Both the position numbers and the translations under genes were made by a program. A stretch of 53,566 bases of DNA from an uncultured Actinomycetes bacterium (GTDB lineage: Bacteria; Actinomycetota; Actinomycetes; Nanopelagicales; Nanopelagicaceae): the NCBI GenBank assembly GCA_903919375.1, contig CAIXHZ010000015.1, positions 1-53,566 of the forward strand. Reading direction: 5' to 3'. Numbering within the stretch: the stretch's first letter is position 1; the number at the start of each line of letters is the position of its first letter. The notes beneath the pieces were generated by a model. That model made no database searches. It was not told where the DNA came from and saw nothing but the letters and a program-made list of their open reading frames with translations. This document shows positions 28,607 through 37,996 of the stretch, piece after piece.

Positions 28607-30120
28607 AAGTAGATCTCTCCTGTTTCGCGAAAGAGCAGGGCTTGCTGAGCATCTTCTAAAGACGGGATGGTTCTTCCATGAGAATCCGCAACGCTCCACG
28701 AGGTACGCAAGACTTTATGAAATCCTCGTACACTCAATCGCTCGGCGTCGAGTTCAGAATGCAAGAAGGCCATCGCCACTTTTGAGGCTCGATATTTCTT
28801 TCTCAGTGCAGATGCAGGAATTTCTGAATTAAGACGCCAACTTTCACCTGCAAAGCGCTCTGCCGCTAGAGCTCGTGCAGCAATTACTCGCTCCCTTACA
28901 ACTGCACTCGATTCGCCACTGTCGAACTCTGAAATCTCTATACGAGTGGGGCGTTCCACAAAAATCCGAAGATCGATGCGATCTAGAAGTGGCCCCGATA
29001 TTTTCTGAAGGTACCGCCGAATTGAGAGCGAACTACAACTACATGAACGTCCACGGCCGGAGAATTTTCCACACGGACATGGGTTGGCGGCAAGTACTAA
29101 GATGAATTTGGAAGGGTAGGTAATCGAACCTGATGCTCGGGTGATGGTTATACACCCTGATTCCAATGGCTGTCGCAGTGAGTCGAGCACGCCCTTCCCG
29201 CACTCTGGCGCTTCATCGATAAAGAGAATTCCGTTGTGAGCAAGTGAACAACTTCCGGGCCTCACAAGATGCGCACCCCCGCCCACCATTCCCACGGCTG
29301 TTGTGCTGTGATGAGGCGAAACAAATGGCGCGAGAAGAGAGATCTCACTTGACTCCAAAGTGCCATTAATTGATTGCAGTGCCGCAACTTCTAACGCATC
29401 TTCATTGCTCAGGAGCGGCAAAATCGTCGGAATGCGCTCGGCCAACATGGTCTTTCCTGTCCCCGGGGGTCCCATGAAGAGAATGTGATGCCCGCCAATT
29501 GCAGCTATTTCTAGCGCTTTCTTAGCCTCCCTCTGTCCCGCAACATCCGAGAGGTCTATGGAATTGGCCTTGGGCCCATCACTGTGAGGCAATGGTGAGC
29601 TTTGTGGAAATTCGCCAGTGCGCAGAAATCGCAGGACTTCGCTGAGGTGCGCGGCGCCGATTACTTCAATATCTCGTACTGCTCGACCTTCGTGCAGATT
29701 GCCGATGGGCAAGATCGCGCGTCGAAATCCCAACCGCTGAGCTGCAATAAGCGCCGGCAAAACTCCCCGAATCATTCGCACATCTCCACCCAGCGAGAGT
29801 TCGCCCAGAAAAATTGCATCATTATCGACTGGGAGAATGGCCTGCGCTTGCAATAGTGCGACTGCGATCGGTAAATCAAATGACGACCCAGACTTGGGTA
29901 GCCAAGCAGGTGAGAGCGAGACCGTCACTTTCTTATTTGGCCAACTCTCGCCAGAATTTATTAGCGCAGTTCGCACTCGCTCCCGAGATTCCGAGAGCGC
30001 CGTATCTGGCAGCCCGAGCAGGGTATATCCGGGCAAACCATCGGATATATCCACCTCGACTTCAATCAAATTTCCTTGCAACCCCACCAAGCCGATCGTT
30101 GCCACTCGTGCCAGCGGCAT
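28603..30120 (-). CDS. comM: YifB/ComM family Mg chelatase-like AAA ATPase
   Basis: HHILFMGPPGTGKTMLAERIPTILP, RPGSCSLAHNGILFIDEAPE, ANPCPCGKF. Confidence 0.93.
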   Translation of the reverse strand: MPLARVATIGLVGLQGNLIEVEVDISDGLPGYTLLGLPDTALSESRERVRTALINSGESWPNKKVTVSLSPAWLPKSGSSFDLPIAVALLQAQAILPVDNDAIFLGELSLGGDVRMIRGVLPALIAAQRLGFRRAILPIGNLHEGRAVRDIEVIGAAHLSEVLRFLRTGEFPQSSPLPHSDGPKANSIDLSDVAGQREAKKALEIAAIGGHHILFMGPPGTGKTMLAERIPTILPLLSNEDALEVAALQSINGTLESSEISLLAPFVSPHHSTTAVGMVGGGAHLVRPGSCSLAHNGILFIDEAPECGKGVLDSLRQPLESGCITITRASGSITYPSKFILVLAANPCPCGKFSGRGRSCSCSSLSIRRYLQKISGPLLDRIDLRIFVERPTRIEISEFDSGESSAVVRERVIAARALAAERFAGESWRLNSEIPASALRKKYRASKVAMAFLHSELDAERLSVRGFHKVLRTSWSVADSHGRTIPSLEDAQQALLFRETGEIYL

Positions 30121-30479
30121 CAGAGCACGCCCAGTCGATAGTCATATTCCCATTCGCCCATGGAGTTTTTAAATACTGCGCAGCAATCAATTCGATATGG
30201 CTGGCCCCACGCGTTATGAGTTACAAGCCACGCCAGAGCTAACTTCTGCAATCGAAGCGCCTTAGTGGAGGTGATCGCCTCTAGCGGATGACCGAAATGC
30301 AATGAACTGCGCGACTTAACTTCAATGAAGACAAATGTGCCATCAGGTTCTCGGGCAATGAGATCGATTTCGCCTTCGCGGATGCGCCAATTGCGATCTA
30401 CAACCTCCATCCCAAGCCCACGCACATAATCAGCTACGAGCTCCTCGCCGACCTGACCAATTCTCTGTTTATATCCCAT
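30120..30479 (-). CDS. UPF0102/YraN family nuclease-like protein
   Basis: GEELVADYVRGLGMEVVDRNWRIREGEIDLIAREPDGTFVFIEVKSR. Confidence 0.92.
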   Translation of the reverse strand: MGYKQRIGQVGEELVADYVRGLGMEVVDRNWRIREGEIDLIAREPDGTFVFIEVKSRSSLHFGHPLEAITSTKALRLQKLALAWLVTHNAWGQPYRIDCCAVFKNSMGEWEYDYRLGVL

Positions 30480-30560
30480 AAGAAGGGAAGGCTAAAGCCT
30501 AAAAGTTTTTTCATAACTCTCCCGCGATGGCAACTGTGGAGTTCTCGCGCTTGTGAATTA

Positions 30561-31166
30561 TTAAGCGATGAGGGCTGCGATATTGGCAAAAGATTGGCGA
30601 TGAATTTCGCAGATGCCATGTTCTTTCAGTGCAGCAGTGTGCTTTGCCGTGATGTAACCCTTATGTCCCGCAAAACCATACTGTGGGTACTTCTTATCCC
30701 ATTCAATCATTTCGCGATCACGGGTTACCTTCGCCAAAATTGACGCAGCGCTGATGGAGATCGCTACTTGATCTCCTTTCCACACAGCCAGATTGGGCAT
30801 CGATAAACCTTCAATGGGATAGCCATCGGTTAATACATATTCGGGTTCGGTTTCTAATGCAAGCACAGCTCTGCGCATTCCTTCGAGATTGGATTTGTGG
30901 AGTCCTCGGTCATCGAGCTCTTGCGCAGTGATGGAAATGATGGAGTAGGCCATGGACTGCTCAATGATGACATCAAAGAGTTCTTCACGAACTTTCTCTG
31001 TAAGTGCTTTTGAGTCTTTCACTCTATTGAGTTCAGGGGCGAATGGGTCTTTCAAAATTGTTGCGGCAATTACAAGTGGGCCTGCACATGGACCTCGACC
31101 GGCCTCATCAACGCCAGCGATAACTCGTATTCCGGATTGAAGAAGCGTCTTTTCAATAATAGCCAT
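30561..31166 (-). CDS. rnhB: Ribonuclease HII
   Basis: GVDEAGRGPCAGPLVIAATIL, DSKALTEKVREEL, GHKGYITAKH. Confidence 0.94.
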   Translation of the reverse strand: MAIIEKTLLQSGIRVIAGVDEAGRGPCAGPLVIAATILKDPFAPELNRVKDSKALTEKVREELFDVIIEQSMAYSIISITAQELDDRGLHKSNLEGMRRAVLALETEPEYVLTDGYPIEGLSMPNLAVWKGDQVAISISAASILAKVTRDREMIEWDKKYPQYGFAGHKGYITAKHTAALKEHGICEIHRQSFANIAALIA

Positions 31167-31193
31167 AGATTTAAGAGCCTTAGATATGGCTAC

Positions 31194-31877
31194 TTACTTA
31201 ACGCTCAAAACTGCTACTTTCGAAAGATCATGACCAACACTTAAGAATTTAATGTGATTGAGTGGCCAGACAACTTCAACCGCTCGTCCTACGACATCGC
31301 TCACAGGAACCATTCCTTTGTGCGGATCATCCGTATGGAAGCGTGAATCTGCACTTGCGCCACGATGATCGCCCATCACCCAGATAAAACCCTTGGGCAC
31401 TTGGACGCGAAAGGCGGTATCCGATGGCTTATTGCCAGCATAAATATAATTTTCGCTTACTGACGTTCCATTAATTTGCAGGTGTCCGGCTTTATCGCAA
31501 CAAGTAACGGTGTCGCCGCCTACTCCGATGACGCGCTTAATCAAATATTGCTTCGCTGGGTCCGGAAGGATTCCCACTGTTACCAATGCGCTCTTCACGC
31601 TTTCAACGGGGCCTTTGGCGGTATCGACTGGAGCTGCGCCGAGCCAATTTGCCGGGTCGCGAAAGACAACAACTTCGCCACGCTTGATATCGCTGAAGTA
31701 GGTGGCAAGTTTGTTCACGGCAATTCGGTCGCCGATTTGCAGAGTGTTCTCCATCGAGCCCGATGGAATAAAGAAGAAGTGAACGAAGAAGGTTTTAACG
31801 AGAACAGAGACAACAAGTGCCGAGATAACGATGACCGGAATTTCGCGAAGAAGCGAACCCTTCTTCGGCATACGCAT
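31194..31877 (-). CDS. lepB: Signal peptidase I
   Basis: FIPSGSMENTLQIGDRIAVNKL, KRVIGVGGDTV, VMGDHRGASADSR. Confidence 0.93.
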   Translation of the reverse strand: MRMPKKGSLLREIPVIVISALVVSVLVKTFFVHFFFIPSGSMENTLQIGDRIAVNKLATYFSDIKRGEVVVFRDPANWLGAAPVDTAKGPVESVKSALVTVGILPDPAKQYLIKRVIGVGGDTVTCCDKAGHLQINGTSVSENYIYAGNKPSDTAFRVQVPKGFIWVMGDHRGASADSRFHTDDPHKGMVPVSDVVGRAVEVVWPLNHIKFLSVGHDLSKVAVLSVK

Positions 31878-31902
31878 CTGGGCGCCTACTGAGCTTGGTT
31901 AA

Positions 31903-32418
31903 TTAAGCTTCAGGAGTTGTTTCGACTGCTGCATCAATGGCAACTGCCTCTACGACAGGTGCTTCGACAACGGTCTCAACGACCTCTTCTGCCACTGGCT
32001 CAACGACTGCTTCTACAACAGGCGCTACAACCGGCTTAGCAACTGGAAGATCTTCAACGATGAATTCGTTGTTAGCGCCACGGCGCTCCTTGATCTTTGC
32101 AGCCTTACCGCGGAGATCGCGGAGGTAGTAAAGCTTGGCGCGACGAACATCTCCACGACGGACCATTTCAAACTTTTCGATAACTGGTGTGTGAACTGGG
32201 AAGGTACGTTCTACGCCGACACCGTTAGAGAGTTTGCGAACAGTGAATGTCTCGCGGATACCAGAACCCTGGCGACGAATAACGATTCCTTGGAAGACCT
32301 GGATACGGCTCTTGCTACCTTCGATAACACGAACGTGAATCTTGATTTCATCTCCGGAACGGAAGTTAATAACGTCGGTACGGAGTGAAGCAGCATCCAC
32401 TGCATCTAACACGTTCAT
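31903..32418 (-). CDS. rplS: 50S ribosomal protein L19 with V/E/P/A-rich C-terminal extension
   Basis: [60 protein letters not shown]; about 50-aa low-complexity tail. Confidence 0.94.
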   Translation of the reverse strand: MNVLDAVDAASLRTDVINFRSGDEIKIHVRVIEGSKSRIQVFQGIVIRRQGSGIRETFTVRKLSNGVGVERTFPVHTPVIEKFEMVRRGDVRRAKLYYLRDLRGKAAKIKERRGANNEFIVEDLPVAKPVVAPVVEAVVEPVAEEVVETVVEAPVVEAVAIDAAVETTPEA

Positions 32419-32517
32419 GGCAGGTCCTTTTCAGTAAACGATCATAAAAATCTTGCGAGTATCTTCTCGGCAAACCCCTATCCTGCCATAACTGGGCAGG
32501 AGGCCAAAATCGAGGTT

Positions 32518-33291
32518 TTAGTCGATCTCCCGGACCAATTGAGCGTGGAGAGCGGGGCCAGCAGCGATCACCATAGCTTCATTGGGCTCTCCGCCATGGC
32601 GGCCAGTGACTCGGGCGCCCGCTTCTTGGGCGATCAGGCCGCCGGCAGCGTGGTCCCACTCCTTGGTACCGAGCTCAAAATAGGCATCGAGCGCGCCCAT
32701 TGCGACCATGCAGAGGTCCACGGCGGCGGCGCCATTGCGCCTGATATCGCGAATTCGAGGAATAAGACGAGAGAGAAGTTCGGCCTGGCCGGTGCGCTTG
32801 GCGATGTCATAACTCAGCCCCGTGGCGATCAAAGCTCGATCCAAAGTAATGGGGTCATTGCAGGTAATCGCCGTACCGTTATAGGTCGATCCCCCATCTC
32901 GCACTCCTTGCCATAAGCCATTAATGGTGGGGGCGAAGACAACGCCAACCTGCACGCCGTCACCATCTTTCACGGCGATGCTGACATTCCATCCTGGCAT
33001 GCCATAGAAATAATTCACGGTGCCATCGAGCGGATCGATCACCCAAGTAATGCCGGTGCTTCCTGTTCGATCGCTGCCCTCTTCGCCAAAAATTCCATCA
33101 TCAGGGCGCTGGGCAAGAATGGCGTCGACGATCAATTTCTCGCTCGCAATATCCATCTGAGTAGCGAAGTCGACGGCCGAACTCTTCTGATTGAGATCAA
33201 AAACCGCTGGACGTTGCCCCAAAAGCGCGCCGGCCTGCTGGGCAATTTCTGTAGCCAAGGCTAATAAATCTTTCTTGAGTTCCATATCCAT
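32518..33291 (-). CDS. Inositol monophosphatase family protein
   Basis: GEEGSDRTGSTGITWVIDPLDGTVNYFYGMPGWNVSIAV; WDHAAGGLIAQEAGARVT. Confidence 0.92.
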   Translation of the reverse strand: MDMELKKDLLALATEIAQQAGALLGQRPAVFDLNQKSSAVDFATQMDIASEKLIVDAILAQRPDDGIFGEEGSDRTGSTGITWVIDPLDGTVNYFYGMPGWNVSIAVKDGDGVQVGVVFAPTINGLWQGVRDGGSTYNGTAITCNDPITLDRALIATGLSYDIAKRTGQAELLSRLIPRIRDIRRNGAAAVDLCMVAMGALDAYFELGTKEWDHAAGGLIAQEAGARVTGRHGGEPNEAMVIAAGPALHAQLVREID

Positions 33292-33341
33292 GGTCGCAAT
33301 TCTCCCACCTTTCTCCTCACCCTTATGGCACTCTTTGCCCT

Positions 33342-34262
33342 GTGAGCGATGAAATCAATGTGAATTCCGACAGCAAGACCCCGTTGCGCCTGATCGGGCG
33401 TTCTGAAACAGGAAATGGCCTAGAGCTCACTGATGATGCCGAGAACTCCTTCATCCTTTCCATCGACGATGCCTTGCGCGCCGCGATCGCTCAACCGCGA
33501 CTTGCGGCCGTTGCATCTCCTGATGTTGAACGCGCCCAATTTAGCGTTAAGGAAATTCAAGCGCGCTTACGAAGTGGTGAAAGTATCGATGCCATCTCGC
33601 GCACCACTGACTGGGGCATTGAGAAGATTGAAAAATTTGCTGGTCCAATTTTGCAAGAACGCGCATATGTCATCGATATGGCTCTCAAGTCTGCACTTCG
33701 CCGCGAAGCCGCATCACCGCTCCTAGGCGCGCAAGCATTTGAACAACTATCCCAGCATGGCGCTGACATGGAAGAAGTTGAATGGAACTCTCATCGCAAT
33801 GCCGATGGCAGTTGGTCGATTATTTTGTTCTACCCATCGCGAGATGGCGTAAATACAGCGACCTGGTCTTTTGATTTAGCAAAGCAGATTTTAATAGCGC
33901 AAGATGATTCGGCTCGCTGGATTGCAGGCGATGCCCGCGAACCACGTCGCACCACTCCGACCCATGGCATGGTTTATGGCGCCGAAGGATCTAATCCACC
34001 GCCAACACTTTCTCCATCACCTTCTACAACTACGACACCCGCTGCACCAAGACTTGTTGCAGTTCGCGAAGAGATCGACCTCATCGACGATGAGACGGGC
34101 GAAGAAGAGATCGTCGAAATTTTCGAACTCGATATTGAACTCGATCAGCCAGTAGAAGATGAGAGCGATGCTCGAAGTGATGGCGTGAGCGCTCGCCCAA
34201 AGATTCCTTCTTGGGATGACATCATGTTCGGGGGCTCTTCTGCGCCCACCGACAATGATTAA
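33342..34262 (+). CDS. sepH: Septation protein SepH
   Basis: GTG start; LRLIGRSETGNGLELTDDAENSFILSIDDALRAA, N-terminal DUF3071-like pattern, disordered C-terminus. Confidence 0.85.
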   Translation: MSDEINVNSDSKTPLRLIGRSETGNGLELTDDAENSFILSIDDALRAAIAQPRLAAVASPDVERAQFSVKEIQARLRSGESIDAISRTTDWGIEKIEKFAGPILQERAYVIDMALKSALRREAASPLLGAQAFEQLSQHGADMEEVEWNSHRNADGSWSIILFYPSRDGVNTATWSFDLAKQILIAQDDSARWIAGDAREPRRTTPTHGMVYGAEGSNPPPTLSPSPSTTTTPAAPRLVAVREEIDLIDDETGEEEIVEIFELDIELDQPVEDESDARSDGVSARPKIPSWDDIMFGGSSAPTDND

Positions 34263-34284
34263 TTAATCAACTAAATTAATTAAT
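34258..34284. repeat. AT-only inverted repeat at convergent gene junction
   Basis: ATTAATTAA-TCAACTAAA-TTAATTAAT. Confidence 0.7.
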
Positions 34285-34988
34285 TACCTTAACTTCGCAG
34301 CAAAAAACTCAAGCGTGCGTTTCCACGATAATTCTGCTGCTTGCGCTGCATAAACCTCAGGGCGATCATCGTTGAAGAATGCATGCGCTGTGCCTGCATA
34401 ATCATAGGTATCGATTGATCCACCAGCTGAAGTAATTTCTCGGACCGCTTCTTGAATGCCGGGCGCAGCAGATGTTCCATCACCTTCGGCGCAATGGATA
34501 AGCGCAGATTTGCCGGCAAAATTTCTCCATTCTGGTGCGTGACGCTCCCACGATGCGCCGGGGTAATAGGCAACAGCGGCAGTGATCTCTTCGCACAGGG
34601 TTGCGCTCCAGATCGAGAGCGAGCCACCCATGCAAAATCCCACTGTTCCTACCGAATGTGATGTGACAGCAGGATGAGCCAGTAAATAAGAGGCTGCCGA
34701 TGAAATATCGCTACCTGCTTGAACTAATTCGAGTTCCATTAATAATTTCTTGGCGGTATCCGGTTCGGCTGCGATTTGACCACGATAGAGATCTGGCGCC
34801 AATGCCACAAAGCCTGCCTGCGCGAATCGATCTGCAACACTTTTAATGTGTGGGACTAAACCCCACCACTCTTGAATCACAATAACTGCTGGACCGCTTC
34901 CAGATTCCGGAAGGGCTAGATAGCCACTGCCCTGAGAGTCGCCGCTTGCTTCTGGATTTCTGCTTTGATACGAAATTAACTCTCCCAT
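34284..34988 (-). CDS. Dienelactone hydrolase family protein
   Basis: VIVIQEWWGLVPHIKSVADRFAQAGFVALAPDLYRG; GFCMGGSL; AHAFFNDDRPEVY. Confidence 0.92.
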   Translation of the reverse strand: MGELISYQSRNPEASGDSQGSGYLALPESGSGPAVIVIQEWWGLVPHIKSVADRFAQAGFVALAPDLYRGQIAAEPDTAKKLLMELELVQAGSDISSAASYLLAHPAVTSHSVGTVGFCMGGSLSIWSATLCEEITAAVAYYPGASWERHAPEWRNFAGKSALIHCAEGDGTSAAPGIQEAVREITSAGGSIDTYDYAGTAHAFFNDDRPEVYAAQAAELSWKRTLEFFAAKLR

Positions 34989-35003
34989 GGCTACACGCTA
35001 CCC

Positions 35004-36104
35004 CTACTCAATGATTCGCGAAAGCATCGGAATAGATACTTCATCGCGGGTAATTCCACCGTGATGGCCCACCATAGAAGACTCTTCCTTAACGCGCGCT
35101 GGATCGATCAAAATTATTTCCTCGTTAGCAATAGCAATCAGATCGCCCATGCGATCCTCGCTATCTATGGAAACATGCTCGCCAAAGAGATTGGCCGCAA
35201 TCGCTTCGGTGCGAGTAAATAGCGAGACTTTATTGCCGAGAGTTTCGCGCCAAATATCCTGCACTTGTGCGAGATCACTTTCCTCTACATAAATATGTCG
35301 TGCTCGTGGTTCGCCGGCGAGAAGCGAGACCTTGTCCATCAAGGGATTGCCTTCACCTAAGACGATCTTCTCCCCCGCATTAATCATGCCGTGATCAGCG
35401 CTCACCCAAAGTCGAGTGCCTGAAGGAAGTCCAGAAATTAATCCCGATATTAATTCGGCAACAATTCCTAACGCTGCCAGCCATTCTGGTGAACCGATCC
35501 CCGATTCATGGCCAGCATGATCGAGATTATTTAAGTAGAGATAGGTGTACGACGGCGCAGCATCGAGCGCTTTCTTCGCACCAGCAATGATGTCGGGAAT
35601 CGTATTTGCGCCCAGATAGTGGGCACCGCGAAGTGCTGCTTGCGTAAAGCCACTTCCTTCATAACGCTTAGCGGCAACATGCGTGACAGAGATACCTTGT
35701 GCAACAGCACGTTCAAAGAGCGTTGGTGTTCGCTGCCACATAACAGGATCAACGCGTTCATCCCATTTGAGTGAGTTGAGAATTCGTCCAGGTGTTCCAC
35801 TTCGAGGTACTCGAACGGTGTAACCAAGCATGCCGTGAACACCCGGTAAAACCCCGGTGCCGACGGAGGAGATATTTACGGCAGTGGTCGAAGGAAAGTG
35901 CGAAGCCAGTTCGCCTTGCGCGATGAGCTCGCCAAAGACGGGATAGGTGCGCGAATATTTACGGAGTAACTCCAGGCCCATGCCATCGATAAGGAGAAAG
36001 CATTCCCGCCCTGTGGGCGATTGACCAAGGCCTAAGTGATCGACCGCGCCCTCGAGATTGAGGGAGGCAAAGATCGATTCTGAAAACTGCGCCAGACCGT
36101 GCAT
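35004..36104 (-). CDS. Alkaline phosphatase / nucleotide pyrophosphatase superfamily protein
   Basis: Start ATG 36104 (MHGLAQF); LLIDGMGLELL, FPSTTAVNISSVGTGVLPGVHGMLGY, HHGGITRDEVSIPML. Confidence 0.88.
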   Translation of the reverse strand: MHGLAQFSESIFASLNLEGAVDHLGLGQSPTGRECFLLIDGMGLELLRKYSRTYPVFGELIAQGELASHFPSTTAVNISSVGTGVLPGVHGMLGYTVRVPRSGTPGRILNSLKWDERVDPVMWQRTPTLFERAVAQGISVTHVAAKRYEGSGFTQAALRGAHYLGANTIPDIIAGAKKALDAAPSYTYLYLNNLDHAGHESGIGSPEWLAALGIVAELISGLISGLPSGTRLWVSADHGMINAGEKIVLGEGNPLMDKVSLLAGEPRARHIYVEESDLAQVQDIWRETLGNKVSLFTRTEAIAANLFGEHVSIDSEDRMGDLIAIANEEIILIDPARVKEESSMVGHHGGITRDEVSIPMLSRIIE

Positions 36105-36156
36105 GCGCCTATCTTGCCCTACTCGGAGCAGATCTGATTGGCACCGATGGGTGCGG

Positions 36157-36162
36157 TAATCT
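36157..36162 (+). promoter_or_regulatory. Putative -10 element for psuG (TAATCT, leaderless)
   Basis: TAATCT-CCCCTC-ATG. Confidence 0.5.
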
Positions 36163-36168
36163 CCCCTC

Positions 36169-37056
36169 ATGATTAGATTTTCTGACGAAGTCCTCGAAGC
36201 GCAGAGTGCAGGTCGCCCGATTGTGGCCTTGGAATCAACCATCATCAGCCACGGCCTTCCTCGCCCTCGCAACTTCGAGGTAGCTGTTGAAGTCGAAGCC
36301 ATTGTGCGCGAGACCGGCGCAACTCCTGCAACGATCGCACTGATCGATGGCGCTATTCATGTGGGATTAGAAAGCAGCCAACTCGATCGCATCGCCAATG
36401 ATGACAACATCGTTAAGGCATCCACTCGTGATTTAGCGATCATTCAGGCGACTAAGCAATCAGCTGCGACCACAGTCGCTGCAACTGCACACATTGCTCA
36501 CCTTGCGGGAATTTCTGTATTCGCTACGGGCGGACTTGGTGGTGTCCACCGCGGCCATACCTACGATGAATCTGCTGACCTTCAGGCACTGGCCACCTTG
36601 CCGATCGCCATCGTCTGCGCGGGTGTGAAATCTATTTTGGATGTTGCCGGAACGTTAGAGCGCCTCGAAACTTTTGCCGTGCCGGTCTTGGGTTACAAGA
36701 CCAATAAATTCCCAGGCTTCTATCTCACGGATTCGGGGTTTGAAATTGAGCATCGAGTCGACTCGGTCGCGGAAATCGCGGCAATCTGGAAGAACCGTCC
36801 AGCTCTCAAAACAAACCATTGCGCAATCGTTGTTACCAATCCTGTGAAGAATCAGATGGACCTGGCGCTGCATAATCAAATATTGAATGATGGCCTCGCC
36901 GCTGCAGAGAAGAACCACATCACTGGTAAAGCTGTCACGCCTTTCCTTCTCGAATATTTCCATACCGCAAGCAAGGGCGAATCGCTTCGAGTCAATATCG
37001 ACATCATTAAGTCCAACTCACAATTAGCGGCTGAAATCGCTATCGCACTCAAGTAA
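36169..37056 (+). CDS. psuG: Pseudouridine-5'-phosphate glycosidase
   Basis: GRPIVALESTIISHGLPRPRNFEVAVEVEAIVRETGATPATIALIDG; FATGGLGGVHRG. Confidence 0.94.
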   Translation: MIRFSDEVLEAQSAGRPIVALESTIISHGLPRPRNFEVAVEVEAIVRETGATPATIALIDGAIHVGLESSQLDRIANDDNIVKASTRDLAIIQATKQSAATTVAATAHIAHLAGISVFATGGLGGVHRGHTYDESADLQALATLPIAIVCAGVKSILDVAGTLERLETFAVPVLGYKTNKFPGFYLTDSGFEIEHRVDSVAEIAAIWKNRPALKTNHCAIVVTNPVKNQMDLALHNQILNDGLAAAEKNHITGKAVTPFLLEYFHTASKGESLRVNIDIIKSNSQLAAEIAIALK

Positions 37057-37068
37057 TTTACCTTTCCC

Positions 37069-37968
37069 ATGCCACGCATTCTCTGTATCGGCGACATCAT
37101 GCTCGATGTCACTGCCATTTTGACTCGCAATATTGAAATTGGCGTAGAGACGCGATCAAAAATAAGTACGCAAGGCGGAGGGGCAGCAGCAAATGTGGCT
37201 TCGTGGCTTTCGGCTCACGGGACTTCGGCTTACTTAATTGCTCGCGTGGGCGAGGATGCTGCAGGGCGAGTTCTTCTCGAGGAGCTAGATCGCTTTGGTG
37301 TCGAACACGGCAACCGCGTTATCGCAGGTGCCAACACCGGCGTTGTCATGGTGCTAGTTGATCCACTCGGCGAGCGCACCATGTTCCCTGACTCCGGCGC
37401 CAATGCCGGGCTTGGTCCAGCCGATCTTCCCGAACTCAATAGTTTTGATGCAATTTACTTATCGGGCTATCCCCTACTCAATCCGATTTCGCGGCCAGGA
37501 GTCTTAGAGATCATCGCTTTGGCAAAGACGGCGAACCTTCCGATTATTTTCGACCCTTCAACAGTAGGCGTCTTGCTTGAAGTCGGGGTCGCACAAGTGC
37601 GCGAATGGTTGCAATTGATGGATGCAGTAATCCTCAATGAAGAAGAGGCACAATTCCTTTCAGGTAAAGCCAACCCAATAGAAGCGGCAGCTGACCTGCT
37701 CACGCTCACTACAACTGTTGTTATCAAGCGGGGATCTAATGGCGCACTCGGCCAAAACCGCGGTGGCCAACTCATTCAAGTCCCAGCCTTTCCAGCCACG
37801 GTGGTAAATACCACTGGCGCGGGTGACGCCTTTGCAGCCGGTTTCATTGAATTTTGGGCCAACCCAGCGAAATCAGAGAATCTCATCGGCGCGCTGACTC
37901 GGGGGGCAGAACTTGGGGCAGCCTGTGTCGCACTTATCGGGGCCCGCCCGCTTGTCGCTCCCCAGTAA
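37069..37968 (+). CDS. PfkB family carbohydrate kinase (putative pseudouridine kinase)
   Basis: GGGAAANVASWLSAHG; NTTGAGDAFAAGF; adjacency to psuG. Confidence 0.85.
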   Translation: MPRILCIGDIMLDVTAILTRNIEIGVETRSKISTQGGGAAANVASWLSAHGTSAYLIARVGEDAAGRVLLEELDRFGVEHGNRVIAGANTGVVMVLVDPLGERTMFPDSGANAGLGPADLPELNSFDAIYLSGYPLLNPISRPGVLEIIALAKTANLPIIFDPSTVGVLLEVGVAQVREWLQLMDAVILNEEEAQFLSGKANPIEAAADLLTLTTTVVIKRGSNGALGQNRGGQLIQVPAFPATVVNTTGAGDAFAAGFIEFWANPAKSENLIGALTRGAELGAACVALIGARPLVAPQ

Positions 37969-37996
37969 ATAGCCTTGGGGTTGGCAAGATACCCCC

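Noticed and set aside
30480-30560. AGGCTAAAGCCT followed by a T-run as a terminator
   Set aside because: The orientation (plus) does not match flanking genes, which are all on the minus strand, and the stem is only 4 bp.
31919-32060. Repetitive GTTTCGACTGC/CTTCGACAAC-like pattern as possible tandem repeat or CRISPR-like array
   Set aside because: It encodes the V/E/P/A-rich tail of L19; periodicity arises from amino-acid repeats, with no spacer structure.
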